Origin: Planctomycetota bacterium
GTDB taxonomy: Bacteria > Planctomycetota > UBA1135 > UBA2386
Length of the DNA: 64,000 nt
Reading direction: 5' to 3'
Assembly: GCA_020638695.1 (NCBI GenBank)
Contig: JACKIB010000016.1
Span: 1 to 64,000, forward strand
The translations under genes were made by a program, and so were the position numbers. This document shows positions 27,465-36,723 of this stretch, piece by piece. The first letter of the stretch is position 1. The number at the start of each line of letters is the position of its first letter. The notes beneath the pieces were generated by a model, which was not told the DNA's origin, ran no database searches, and was given only the letters and a program-made list of their open reading frames with translations.

Positions 27465-27492
27465 TCAGCCGTATCAAACGTGGGGTGATGCG

Positions 27493-28171
27493 ATGAAGCG
27501 ATCGAAGGACAACACGGGTCTATTGCCGTTCCCTCGAATGAACTGGGGAGGTCGGCGCAAAGGGGCGGGGCGCAAGCCGAAGGGGGACAAAGGCTGGGGT
27601 GTCGCACCGGAGCCGTGCGGCGTTGGCTTCGCGGTTTCCCGTCCACGTCACCACCCGGTTGATGCGTGCACTTCCGACGCTGCGGAGTCAGGGTGTGTAC
27701 GCGGTCCTGTGCGCGGCGTTCGCGAAGGGATGCGAGCGCAACGGCTTTCGCCTGGTCCACTACTCGGTGCAAGGCAACCATCTGCACATGATCGTGGAGG
27801 CGACCGATCGCGCGTGTCTGTCACGCGGCTTGCAAGGCCTGCTCATCCGCATCGCGCGGGCCTTGAATCGGCTGTGGGGTCGCTCCGGCAAGGTGTTCGC
27901 CGACCGCTACCACGATCACATCCTGCGCACGCCGCGCGAAGTGCGCCACGCGCTGGCCTACGTGCTCAACAACGCGCGCCGGCATGGGGTGCGGTTGGCG
28001 CAGGAGATCGATTGGTTCACCTCGGGACGGTGGTTCGACGGTTGGCGCGAGAAGCTGACCAACCGAGTCGCTTCAGAACTCGCTCGACCGGTCGCACGGG
28101 CACGCAACTGGTTGCTGAACGTCGGTTGGCGAAGGCACGGGTTGATCGGATACCACGAGGTCCCGGGCTGA
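27493..28171 (+). pseudogene. REP-associated tyrosine transposase (RAYT, Y1/HUH family), frameshifted
   Basis: The main part (27599-28171) has the HUH motif in VQGNHLHMIVE, FADRYHDHIL, and the catalytic-Tyr region ALAYVLNNARRHG of REP-associated Y1 transposases. The expected N-terminus (MKRSKDNTGLLPFPRMNWGG, then RRKGAGRKPKG) is present but in another frame, from ATG 27493. Removing one G at about 27592 joins the two as DKAGVSHR, so an extra base likely broke the gene. A GTG at 27599 could still make a 190-residue protein with all catalytic motifs, so activity may remain. Inverted hairpins flank the gene. Confidence 0.85.
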
Positions 28172-28536
28172 CGCCCCACCCTCGCGCCCGCCCACACACA
28201 CCAGGACTTCCCCCACTCCCGTCGCGGCCCCGTCGGCATCGGCGTCGGTCGCAACTGCTTGGACCGATGCCGATGCCGACGGGGTCGTGAGGGGAGCCCT
28301 CGCGGCTCTCGAGGTTGAGGCCGACCGAGCCCAGGACCCGAGAAGCGCCCGGCCCAGCTCGTCCAGCCCACCCCCGGGCCACGCAACTGCCACGCTGACC
28401 GCGGGTTGGCAGCACACCGGTCCCCGATCGCGACCCCGCCAGCCTCTCGCCCCCGGGTTCTCGAACAAGCCGCGTAACGCCCGCGGACCCGCGCTCGCTC
28501 TCCTGGCGGCAGCCGACGCGCTGCCCCCAGGTCCCC
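28172..28536. other. Intergenic region with right REP hairpin
   Basis: After the transposase stop comes the right hairpin (28225-28287) and the inverted copy of the left block (about 28290-28320). The rest is upstream sequence of the exported caspase operon; no promoter is clearly seen in this GC-rich stretch. Confidence 0.55.
28225..28287. repeat. REP-like hairpin, right of the RAYT gene
   Basis: Arms 28225-28250 and 28262-28287 pair at 24 of 26 positions, with an 11-base loop. The arm sequence is a variant of the left hairpin (GTCGGCATCGGCGTCGG). With the flanking block the whole unit lies in inverted orientation to the left one, so RAYT is bracketed by two REP units. Confidence 0.8.
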
Positions 28537-29631
28537 ATGAGCCCACTTTCTCCCCCGCGCATTCGGCTGCTCGCCACCGCCGCACTCGCCGCACTCCTGT
28601 CCGCCTGTCAGGCGACGGATCCCGCCTTCCTCACCGCCGAAGGGCGGCTGGTGCGCGATGTCGACCCGATCCCCTTCCGGGTCGCAGTTGCACCGCTGAC
28701 CCTGGCCAGCGGGGTCACTCTGCAGCAGCCGGACGCCAGCGGCCTGCAGTTCTGCCTCGACCCGGGAGCCTTGCGGTCGCGACTGGTCGCGGAGCTGCGC
28801 ACCCAGCGGACCGCCACCGAGATCCTGGAAGTCGGCGAACCGTCGCTCGAGGCCGCCAAGACGGCGCGCGCCGATCTGCTGCTGCGACCGCGGGTCACCG
28901 CGGTGCGGATCGCGCACCTGGGTTCGTCCAAGGATCAACTGCTGTCGTCGTTCCTGTGGTTGACGACCTGGGTCGGCGGGATGTTCGTCGCGGATTCCAC
29001 CTACGACGCGCGGCTCGAGATCGAGTGGGACATCGTCAACCCGTTCGACAACCGCAGCGTCGACCGCGTGGTCGCCTCCTCGGAGCAGGTCGACTTGACC
29101 TGGTGGCAGCGCAACGCGTTCCTGTCGCTGCCGCTGATCCAGACCTTGGTGCTACCACCGGTGCTGACCAGTGACAGTGATGCGCGCACCAGCGAGAGCC
29201 TGACCGAGGTCGCCAGCTCGCGGGTCGCGGCCCGGCTCGCCTGCTACCTCAAGGCCGGGTTCGGCCGCGAGGCGCGCGACGTGTTGGGCGAGCTGCGCAT
29301 CGACGCACCGCGCAACGGCACCGCGATCGGTACGGATTCGCGCCTTCGCGCACGGATCGTCGCCCGCGGTCCGGTGACCGCGATCAACGTCTACGTCAAT
29401 GAGAAGCCGGTGCTGGTGCTGAGCGGCAAACAGATCGCACCCGCGGTCGAACAGAGCCGCGGCAGCACGTTCCAGCTCGGCATCGATCACCCACTGGAGC
29501 TGCGGGCTGGACCGAACCTGGTCGCGATCGAGTTCGCAGTGCGCGGCAGCTTCACCTCGCGCACGCTGGTGGTCCAAGGTCCGCAGAACACGAACCCGGC
29601 CGCCCGCGGCCTGGAGGTCTCGCAACGATGA
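28537..29631 (+). CDS. Lipoprotein, unknown function (first gene of caspase operon)
   Basis: 364 residues with a lipoprotein signal (RLLATAALAALLSAC, Cys24). Residues about 45-230 look like a surface lipoprotein domain: FRVAVAPLTLASG, LLLRPRVTAVRIAHL, VADSTYDARLEIEWDIVNP. The tail (about 250-355) is beta-rich, like an Ig/CARDB fold (DAPRNGTAIGTDSRLRARIVARG, GPNLVAIEFAVRG). I do not recognise the family. Its stop overlaps the next gene (ATGA), and all six genes here run the same way with gaps of 23 bases or less. Confidence 0.75.
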   Translation: MSPLSPPRIRLLATAALAALLSACQATDPAFLTAEGRLVRDVDPIPFRVAVAPLTLASGVTLQQPDASGLQFCLDPGALRSRLVAELRTQRTATEILEVGEPSLEAAKTARADLLLRPRVTAVRIAHLGSSKDQLLSSFLWLTTWVGGMFVADSTYDARLEIEWDIVNPFDNRSVDRVVASSEQVDLTWWQRNAFLSLPLIQTLVLPPVLTSDSDARTSESLTEVASSRVAARLACYLKAGFGREARDVLGELRIDAPRNGTAIGTDSRLRARIVARGPVTAINVYVNEKPVLVLSGKQIAPAVEQSRGSTFQLGIDHPLELRAGPNLVAIEFAVRGSFTSRTLVVQGPQNTNPAARGLEVSQR

Positions 29632-31100
29632 AACTCCATCTCGCCACCCTGTTCCCCGCGTTCCTCGCCGCCGGATGCGGCCCTGCCGGCATCGTCGGCG
29701 GCGCGCGCGAGCTCACCACCACACAGACGACCGCGCAAGTGGTCGTGGTAGTGGTGAACGACAACCAAGAACCGTTGGTGCTGAGCGTCAACGGCCAGTC
29801 GTTCACGGTCGACAACCTCAAGATCGCTCCCGGCAGCTCGGCCGAACTGCGCATGCCGCCGGGCGAGCGCCTGCGGGTGCGTGGCCAGGACGACACTCCC
29901 GACCGCGCGCCGGTCGGCTGGGACTACACGGTCGAGGCGACCGGCAGCCGCACCACCACGCGGCTGGGCAAGGAGACGATGGTGTTCAGCTCGCTCTACG
30001 CGCAGGGCAGCACCCCCGAGCGCGTCGACATCCAGCATTACGACGGCGCCACCCAGACCTTCCGCCAAGTCTCGACCACCGAACTCGGCTTCGCACCGAC
30101 CGGCGTCTGCCTGGCTCCCGGTGGATCGCGTGCCTACCTGCTGCGCGACCTCGGCGCCGGCCAAGTCGAGCTGCGCGCCTACCGCCTCGATGCAGCGTCC
30201 GGGGCGCTGTCGCTGATCGTGCCCGAGGGCGATACCGCACCGAACCCGCAGCAGCTCGACTACACGAGCCGCGTCGAATGCGTGGCGGACCCGCGCGGGC
30301 GCTTCTTCTACGTGCTCGACCACAACGACTCGACCAGCCGCACGCGGGTTCGCTCGTTCGCGGTCGAACGCGATGGCACGCTGCAACTGCGCAGTACGTT
30401 CACCCGCGGTCTGATCCGCACGCTGGCGTTCACCGCCGACGGCCGCAACGCGTACGCCGCGGAGACGCTGGGCTCCGGGCACGTGATCCGCGCCCTGCGG
30501 ATCCGCGCCGACGATGGGGCGTTCGACTTCCAGATCAACGAGGCGGCAACGCCGTGCAGTGCACTCGACACCAACCCCCCGCGGATCTTCCTGGCCCCGT
30601 CGGGCCGCGCGGCGTTCGTGATGGTCGCCGACAGCACCCCGGCGGTGCGGCTCGGCAGCTACGAGTTGCTGAGCGACGGCAGCATCTTCCAGAACGCGCA
30701 GTGTCTCGGCTTCCAGACCTTCTACGACCTGTCGTTCGATCCCCGTGGCGATGTCATCTACGTCACCGGCAAGAACTCGAGCGGGCAGGAGGGCGTGCTG
30801 CGCTACTCGATCGATCCGGTCAACGGCCAGCTGGTGCTGCTCGGCACTCAGGTGGTGCCAGCCGGACTCGGCTGGCTCACCAGCCAGCAGGAACCCGACC
30901 TCAGCTCCTCGGACCCCGCCAAGAACATCGTGTTGTTGGCCCGCGACGACACCTTGGTGCCGCACACCCGCGGCGCCGGCGCGGTGCTCGAGCCGGTGGT
31001 CACCGGCAGCGGCACGCCCTCGCTCCCCTACGGCAGCACCGCGACAGTGCGCGCACTGCGCGGCGCGGTGCGCGGCTGTGCGACCACGACCCACAACTGA
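29628..31100 (+). CDS. Beta-propeller lipoprotein, unknown function
   Basis: 490 residues with a lipoprotein signal (ATLFPAFLAAGC, Cys17). An N-terminal beta-sandwich-like part is followed from about residue 120 by propeller-like segments such as FAPTGVCLAPGGSRAYLL, RTLAFTADGRNAYAAE and YDLSFDPRGDVIYVTG, as in 7-bladed lactonase/YncE-type propellers. No active-site motif seen. Starts four bases before the end of the previous gene. A binding or scaffold role beside the exported caspases is inference. Confidence 0.75.
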   Translation: MKLHLATLFPAFLAAGCGPAGIVGGARELTTTQTTAQVVVVVVNDNQEPLVLSVNGQSFTVDNLKIAPGSSAELRMPPGERLRVRGQDDTPDRAPVGWDYTVEATGSRTTTRLGKETMVFSSLYAQGSTPERVDIQHYDGATQTFRQVSTTELGFAPTGVCLAPGGSRAYLLRDLGAGQVELRAYRLDAASGALSLIVPEGDTAPNPQQLDYTSRVECVADPRGRFFYVLDHNDSTSRTRVRSFAVERDGTLQLRSTFTRGLIRTLAFTADGRNAYAAETLGSGHVIRALRIRADDGAFDFQINEAATPCSALDTNPPRIFLAPSGRAAFVMVADSTPAVRLGSYELLSDGSIFQNAQCLGFQTFYDLSFDPRGDVIYVTGKNSSGQEGVLRYSIDPVNGQLVLLGTQVVPAGLGWLTSQQEPDLSSSDPAKNIVLLARDDTLVPHTRGAGAVLEPVVTGSGTPSLPYGSTATVRALRGAVRGCATTTHN

Positions 31101-31110
31101 GGACCCCGCG

Positions 31111-33285
31111 ATGCAGTTCCTTCGCTCGATTCCGCTGCTGCTCTGCGTCGGTACCGCTGCCGTGGCGCAGCAACCCGCGGCGCCGTGCACCGCCCGAGCC
31201 CTGCTGATCGGCATCGGCGACTACCAGTCGCCGGCCATGCAGGACCTCGGCGGGCCGCGCAACGATGTCGCCACCATGCGCCACCTGCTGACGTCGCGAT
31301 TCGGCTTCGCCGAGCAGAACATCACCACGCTGCTCGACGCCGAGGCGACGCGTGCGCGCATTCTCGCAGCGCTGCGCAAGGCGGTGCAGGAAACCGCCCC
31401 TCAGGATGTGCTGTACATCCACTACTCCGGTCACGGCTCGCAGGTGCCCGACCTCAACGGCGACGAAGACGACGGACGCGACGAGACACTGGTTCCGTAC
31501 GATGGTCGCACGCCCGGCGTGGCGGACATCGTCGACGACGAGCTCGACGCCATCCTCGCCGGGCTGCGCAGCGACCGCGTGGTGATCGTGCTGGACGCAT
31601 GCCACTCCGGCACCGGCACCCGCGCCGGCGGGGGGATGGTCTGCCACAAGCGCGAAGTGCCACCCGAGGACGGTGCGCGGCTGCAGCTCTACCAACACCT
31701 GCGGTTGCGCGAGCGCGGAGTGACCCGCGCCGAGGACCGCTACGTGCTGATGACTGGCGCGGCACCGCACCAAACCGCACTCGACGGGCCGGTCGGCGGC
31801 CGGATCCACGGGTTCTTCACCTACGCCCTGGCGGAGGCGCTCGGCAACGCGGCACCCGGAGCGACCGCCAGCGAGGTGTTCGCCGCCGCGGCGCGCCAGC
31901 ACCGCGCGATCCAGCAGAGCTACCACCTGATCGATCTGCGGGCCGCACAGCTCGAAGCGCCGCGTGCCCGCGCCGCGCAGCCACTGCTGCCGATCCTGCC
32001 GAACGCCTCGCGCCGGGCCTGGCTCGCGGTGCGCACCACCGGCCGCCCACAGGAAGTCGTGCTGGCCGACGGCGCCACCCTCGGGGCGGCGGTGGGCTCG
32101 CACTGGGCGATCTATCCCGCGGGTGATGCACAACTGCTGCCCGGACGAGCGATCGCCACCGGAGTGGTCTACGAGAACACCGGGAACAACGCGTGGCTGC
32201 GTCTCGACTGGCGCCGCGACCCACAGGGATCGCTGGACGGGTGCCGCGCGGTGGCGTTGACGCCGGCGGGCGAGCGCGGGCTACCCGTGCGGATCGAAGG
32301 CGGCAGTTCGGCCGAGCAGGAGCGGGTGCGCCAGCGCCTGCGCCAGGCGGTGGCCGGCATCGAGTTCGTCGGCAAGGAACGGCTGGCGCAGTTCACGGTC
32401 GAGCTCCGGCCGGTCGCCAACCGCATCCTTGGGGTCGACGGGCTGGAAGTGATCCAGAGCGTCCCCGCGACCACCGAGGGCACCGCCAGCATGGCGCGCT
32501 TGATCGCCCGCTCGGTGATGTCGTCGGAGTTGTTGTCGCTGGCGAACCCGGGTACCCGGTTGCGCCTCGAGGTCGGCATCGCCGGGAGCACGCCGGCGGC
32601 GACGCAAGCACCGCGGCGGTCGCGGGGCATCAAGCTGGTGGGCAGCTCCGGCGGCCACGCACTGCACATCCGCGCCGCCAACGAGCCACGCTCGGCCCAG
32701 AACAGTCTGGTGCTCGAGCTGCGCGCCGAGCAGGACTGCTACGTCACCGTGGTCGACGTCGACAGCGAAGGCAAGGTGAACGTACTGTTTCCCAACCCCA
32801 TCTCCGCACAGCGCGGCTTCCTGCCCGATGGCAGGCTCACCGCGCACCAGTCGGTGCGCATTCCCGACCACCTCGGCGACGACAACCGCGCCCAATTCTG
32901 GTTCGACTACGCGGATCCAGCCGGGATGGACACGGTGCGCGTGTTCGCCAGCACGAACCTCGCCACCGCAGAGGTGATTCGCACCGCGATGCGCAACCTC
33001 GCCGACGCGCCGCGGGTGCTCGGCGACGACGCCGGCACGGCGCAGGACCCGCGCCAGCAACTGATCGCCGAACTGAAGCTCAAGCTCGCCGGTGTGATGG
33101 CGCGTGGCATCAAGGTGGTGCCCAATCGCCCGCAGGCCGGCCCAGGCCGCCCGCAGCCCAGCCCGGCACGCACGTCGCTGAACGGGACCGGGCAGGCGAC
33201 CCCGCCCAACCAGGACACAGGTGCGCAACCCGGCACCGGCGACTGGACGGCGACCTCCCTCACCATCCGCATCGACCCCAAGTAG
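31111..33285 (+). CDS. Exported caspase-family (C14) protein with C-terminal DUF4384-like domain
   Basis: 724 residues. Signal peptide MQFLRSIPLLLCVGTAAVAQ; caspase p20-like domain about 27-330 with H108 (YIHYSGHGSQ) and C164 (VIVLDACHSGTGT). An acidic loop DLNGDEDDGRDETLVPYD lies between. Residues about 340-560 are a beta-rich region, then residues about 535-630 a DUF4384-like module (CYVTVVDVDSEGKVNVLFPNP). The end is a Pro-rich tail. Predicted cysteine peptidase outside the cytoplasm, Arg/Lys specificity being typical of this class. Ten bases after the previous gene. Confidence 0.88.
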   Translation: MQFLRSIPLLLCVGTAAVAQQPAAPCTARALLIGIGDYQSPAMQDLGGPRNDVATMRHLLTSRFGFAEQNITTLLDAEATRARILAALRKAVQETAPQDVLYIHYSGHGSQVPDLNGDEDDGRDETLVPYDGRTPGVADIVDDELDAILAGLRSDRVVIVLDACHSGTGTRAGGGMVCHKREVPPEDGARLQLYQHLRLRERGVTRAEDRYVLMTGAAPHQTALDGPVGGRIHGFFTYALAEALGNAAPGATASEVFAAAARQHRAIQQSYHLIDLRAAQLEAPRARAAQPLLPILPNASRRAWLAVRTTGRPQEVVLADGATLGAAVGSHWAIYPAGDAQLLPGRAIATGVVYENTGNNAWLRLDWRRDPQGSLDGCRAVALTPAGERGLPVRIEGGSSAEQERVRQRLRQAVAGIEFVGKERLAQFTVELRPVANRILGVDGLEVIQSVPATTEGTASMARLIARSVMSSELLSLANPGTRLRLEVGIAGSTPAATQAPRRSRGIKLVGSSGGHALHIRAANEPRSAQNSLVLELRAEQDCYVTVVDVDSEGKVNVLFPNPISAQRGFLPDGRLTAHQSVRIPDHLGDDNRAQFWFDYADPAGMDTVRVFASTNLATAEVIRTAMRNLADAPRVLGDDAGTAQDPRQQLIAELKLKLAGVMARGIKVVPNRPQAGPGRPQPSPARTSLNGTGQATPPNQDTGAQPGTGDWTATSLTIRIDPK

Positions 33286-33308
33286 CAGCGGTCCTCAGGT
33301 TCCCCGCC

Positions 33309-34316
33309 ATGACACGTTCCACGCATTCCCTGTTCGTCCGGTCGGCGCTGGTCGCCGCGCCGTTCCTGTTGGTCGGCTGCCAGGCGCTCGCGGCAGCCGC
33401 GGTCACCGTCGGTAGCAGTCTGCTGACCACCGTGGCGTCCAACTACAACCCGACCTACGGCAACGAGGTCAAGAACCTGCTGGCGACGCTGAAGCACGAC
33501 CTGAAGCTGCCGAGCCTCAACCCTGCGCTCACGGGCGGCACGCCTGCGGGTCCGATCGCTGCCGGGGACCCTCCCCCCACCGCGCCAACCGGTGGAGAGC
33601 CTCCCGCGAAGGCCGCCGAAGAGCCCCCCCCCGCCGAACCGCCCGGCACCAAGCCGGTGGCTGCGGTGCCCACCGAAGCGCCTACCGCCGGCGCAACCCC
33701 GGCGCCGGTCGCCGCGACCGGTCCCACGACGCCAGCGACCCCGATCGCCCTCGAGGTGGCTCTGCTGCGCCAGCAGGACGTCGCTGGCGAAGTGAAGTCC
33801 GTGCCGATCCAAGACGGCGAAGTGTTGGTCGACACCCGCGCCGACGGCAGCAGCGATCGTTTCAAGGTCTACTTCAAGACCGACCGTCCGGCATTCGTCT
33901 ACGTGATTCTGGTCGACGGCACCGGCTGGGTGCAGCCGCTGTTCCCGAGCGCCGCGTCGAGCGCCACCAATCCGGTGCAACCGGGCAGCGAGACGCTGCT
34001 CCCGGAGGGCGAGTTGGCATTCGCCCTCGACTCCTACAAGGGCGTGGAGACGCTCTACTTCGTCGCGTCGGACACCCGCCGGCCCGATCTCGAGACCATG
34101 CTGCAGAGCTTCGCGGCGCGAACCCGCACGCCGCCCGCCACCGCCAAGCCGGTCGCCGAGCCGGCGGTGGTCGAACAGGGGATTGCGCGAACCACGCGGG
34201 GAGCACCGGGATCCCTGCGGACGCGTTCCGGCGTGCAACCTTTCGAGACCACGCGGTTCCTCAGCGACCTGCGCAAGGGCGGGCTCGTGATCACCCGTTG
34301 GTTCCGCCACCAATGA
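33309..34316 (+). CDS. Lipoprotein with DUF4384-like domain
   Basis: 335 residues, lipoprotein signal (SALVAAPFLLVGC, Cys24), then a Pro/Ala/Glu-rich linker (about residues 75-150) and a beta-rich domain: FKVYFKTDRPAFVYVILVDGTGWVQPLFPS, close in form to the DUF4384-like module of the previous caspase. The linker would let the domain reach away from the membrane. It may bind the caspase or the same ligand; this is inference. ATG 33309; a 23-base gap separates it from the caspase gene. Confidence 0.78.
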   Translation: MTRSTHSLFVRSALVAAPFLLVGCQALAAAAVTVGSSLLTTVASNYNPTYGNEVKNLLATLKHDLKLPSLNPALTGGTPAGPIAAGDPPPTAPTGGEPPAKAAEEPPPAEPPGTKPVAAVPTEAPTAGATPAPVAATGPTTPATPIALEVALLRQQDVAGEVKSVPIQDGEVLVDTRADGSSDRFKVYFKTDRPAFVYVILVDGTGWVQPLFPSAASSATNPVQPGSETLLPEGELAFALDSYKGVETLYFVASDTRRPDLETMLQSFAARTRTPPATAKPVAEPAVVEQGIARTTRGAPGSLRTRSGVQPFETTRFLSDLRKGGLVITRWFRHQ

Positions 34317-34999
34317 GCGCGCGGTTCGAGCTCCTGTTGTGCGCGGCGCTGCTCTGTTCGGCCCGAGTGACGGCGAACGACGCGCAGCGGCCCGGCGCGG
34401 CGCTGCTCGATCGGCGTGCGGCGCCAGCGATCCCGTCGCAGGACGGCAAAGCCCTGGAGTGGCGACCCGCGATGGGTTTCGAGCTGGCGCACAAGCGGTT
34501 TCTAGCCCATCCACACCGCTCCTGTGGCTACGTCGATCGAAACGGCCGACTGCGCAACCGCGGACTCGCGCCAGCGGCGTACGTGTCGGTGGTGCTGCAC
34601 CGGATGCGGTTCGGCAACGCCTGGTTGCGCCACTACAACATCGAAGTCCACCAGTGGCGCGGCGACCGGATCGCGCGCTACTTCGGCCTGACCGGACCGC
34701 GGGTGGTCGATGCGGGCTGTCTGCTCGACCCACAACGCACCGCGGCGTTCGTCCATCAAGGCGTGCTGCACGCACAGGGGCTGTACCTGTTCCACGCGGC
34801 GGCGGGCGGGCGTAGCCATGTCGGCTTCATCATGGTCGGCGCAGACGGCTCGCTCGTGCAATCGCACTACTCCGGGTTGGCGCGCTACGGCCACCACGTC
34901 GGCGGGGATTTCCGCGCCTGGCTGCGTGCCAGCCCGTTCCGCGACCAACCGGTGCAACTGTTCGCCATTCCCTCGCCAAGCGGAGGGTCACGACGATGA
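34313..34999 (+). CDS. Small exported protein, unknown
   Basis: 228 residues with a signal peptide (MSARFELLLCAALLCSARVTA). The mature part has SCGYVDRNG and SHVGFIMVGADGSLVQSHYSG: a Cys, then a His-Val-Gly strand, which superficially resembles NlpC/P60-type cysteine amidases (Cys, then HVGxx). The usual catalytic sequence context is not convincing, so this is a weak idea. Overlaps both neighbours by four bases (ATGA), so it is fully coupled to the operon. Confidence 0.65.
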   Translation: MSARFELLLCAALLCSARVTANDAQRPGAALLDRRAAPAIPSQDGKALEWRPAMGFELAHKRFLAHPHRSCGYVDRNGRLRNRGLAPAAYVSVVLHRMRFGNAWLRHYNIEVHQWRGDRIARYFGLTGPRVVDAGCLLDPQRTAAFVHQGVLHAQGLYLFHAAAGGRSHVGFIMVGADGSLVQSHYSGLARYGHHVGGDFRAWLRASPFRDQPVQLFAIPSPSGGSRR

Positions 35000-36621
35000 G
35001 CGGCGCCCGCATGCTGGCGATCGGCGCCGCGACCGCGCTGCTGTGGTCGACCGCGGTGGCGCAGGCGCGCGGCATCGTGCTCGCCCAGCGCGACCAAGAG
35101 GGCCGGCTGTCGGCGCAGGTCGAAGGCGAGCGCTACACGTTCGGCAGCTACCACGCTCTGCTGATCTCGGTGCAGCGCTACCAGCGGCCGTTCGCCGAAC
35201 TCAAGACGCCGCACCGTGACACGCAGCGGCTGCAGCAGGTACTGCGCGAGCACTACGGCTTCAGTCGGTTCACCGTGTTGCAGGACCAACAGGCGACCCG
35301 CGCCGGGATCCTGCAGGCGATCGGCGCCTACCGCAGCATCCTCGGCGACCACGACAACCTACTGATCTACTTCGCGGGGCACGGCCTGAAGCAGGACCAC
35401 GGCGAGAACGAGGAGGGCGCCGACTACTACTGGGTTCCCTACGACGGCACCAAGGAGTTCCCGTCCTGGGTCGCCGCGGTCGAACTGCGCAGCCTGCTGC
35501 GCAACATCCGCGCGCGGCACACCGTGTTGATCTCCGACAGCTGCTTCTCCGGCGGGTTGTTGCGCGGCGGCGTGCTCACCGCGAGCGCACCGAAGTCGGT
35601 GCGCAGCCTGCACCGCAAACCCTCGTGCCAAGTGTTCACCTCCGGTGGACTCGAACCGGTCGAGGACAGCGGCCGCGATGGGTGCTCGTTGTTCGCCTAC
35701 CACCTGACACGGCGGCTCGAAGCCAACGACAACGCATTCATGACGCTTCGCGGCTTGGCCCATGCGGTAACCGGAGACGTGTCCGGCGCGCTCGAGTCGC
35801 GGCAGGTACCCGAGCTCGGACCGGTGCGCGGTGCGCGGCACGAGTACGGTGACTTCGTGTTCTTCCGCGTTCGTGCCCCGGGCGCTCGCGGCGCCCGACC
35901 GGTACGGGTGCGGCAGGAAGGAGTCCCGGTCGGGTGGGTCCTGCCACCAGGAGTCGAACGGACACCGGACGGCCGGTTCTTCAGCCGCGGCCGCGACGCG
36001 GCGGAGATGGTGTTGGTCGAGGGGGCGCGCTACCTGCCGCGCGGCAGCCGCGACTTGGTGAAGATCGACCCGTTCCTGATCGATCGCTTCGAGGTGACCA
36101 ACGCGCGGCTGGAGGCGTTCCTGGGCGCCAACCCGCGCGACATCGAGGGAGCGACCGCGCTGCACCGCGACGGCTTCGCCGGCAAGGATCAGCCCGCGGT
36201 GGCGGTGCGCCTGGCACTCGCGCGCAACTTCGCGACCTGGGCTGGCAAGCTGCTGCCCGACGAACGCACCTGGGAGTTCGCCGCCAGCTACGACCCGCGG
36301 CGACGCGTGTTGCGGCGCTACCCATGGGGCGACTCGTTCGCCGCCGGCGGCTTCCGCGTGGTTGCGCACCCCCCAGCGGTGTCCGCGTTCCCCAAGGACC
36401 TCTCGGCGCTAGGCGTGCGCGGGATGGGCGGTGGCGTGCGTGAATTGTGCGAGCTCAGTCCGCGCGACCCGAGCAAGGGAGTGGTCCGCGGCGGAACGCA
36501 GTTCCTGCTGATCCGGTTGGACCGCTTGGAGCAGGACGTGACCTACCGCGCGGAGTGCCAGGCCGGTGACGCGCCGACCAACGTCGGGTTCCGCTGCATG
36601 CTGTGGCTGCGGCGCTCGTGA
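34996..36621 (+). CDS. Exported caspase-family (C14) protein fused to FGE/SUMF1-type domain
   Basis: 541 residues. A signal peptide (MSGARMLAIGAATALLWSTAVAQ) precedes a caspase domain about 50-290 with H129 (LLIYFAGHGLKQ) and C183 (HTVLISDSCFSGGLL). Residues about 335-541 fit the FGE-sulfatase (SUMF1-like) fold: EMVLVEGARYLPRG, FLIDRFEVTNARLEAFL, WAGKLLPDERTWEFAA, RRYPWGDSF, GMGGGVRELCE, NVGFRCMLWL. The usual paired catalytic cysteines of true FGE enzymes are not obvious, so this is more likely a binding module of the C-type-lectin fold. Last gene of the operon; its start overlaps the previous gene. Confidence 0.9.
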   Translation: MSGARMLAIGAATALLWSTAVAQARGIVLAQRDQEGRLSAQVEGERYTFGSYHALLISVQRYQRPFAELKTPHRDTQRLQQVLREHYGFSRFTVLQDQQATRAGILQAIGAYRSILGDHDNLLIYFAGHGLKQDHGENEEGADYYWVPYDGTKEFPSWVAAVELRSLLRNIRARHTVLISDSCFSGGLLRGGVLTASAPKSVRSLHRKPSCQVFTSGGLEPVEDSGRDGCSLFAYHLTRRLEANDNAFMTLRGLAHAVTGDVSGALESRQVPELGPVRGARHEYGDFVFFRVRAPGARGARPVRVRQEGVPVGWVLPPGVERTPDGRFFSRGRDAAEMVLVEGARYLPRGSRDLVKIDPFLIDRFEVTNARLEAFLGANPRDIEGATALHRDGFAGKDQPAVAVRLALARNFATWAGKLLPDERTWEFAASYDPRRRVLRRYPWGDSFAAGGFRVVAHPPAVSAFPKDLSALGVRGMGGGVRELCELSPRDPSKGVVRGGTQFLLIRLDRLEQDVTYRAECQAGDAPTNVGFRCMLWLRRS

Positions 36622-36723
36622 GGCGGTGGATCCCGGGGTTTCGCCGTGCCGGCGTTCGACCCCGCCGAGGGTCGCGAACGCGAGGGTTCTCGGTTCGGCG
36701 TTGGACGTGTGCGGCGGGGGGCG

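Larger units (their letters stand above)
27085..27492. other. Intergenic region: G-run motif, REP hairpin and promoter
   Basis: No gene is seen. It starts with a G-rich stretch (27087-27118), then a conserved block (27145-27178), a long hairpin (27180-27257), a G-rich spacer, and an AT-richer stretch (about 27340-27492) with a promoter for the transposase gene. The composition change at 27340 is abrupt. Confidence 0.6.

Noticed and set aside
27599..28171. A complete, undamaged transposase starting at GTG 27599
   Set aside because: The typical RAYT N-terminus lies just upstream in another frame and joins on by removing one G, so the gene is better described as frameshifted. Residual activity is still possible.
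36000..36621. Target gene of a diversity-generating retroelement, since such targets often have this fold
   Set aside because: No reverse transcriptase gene or template repeat is found nearby.
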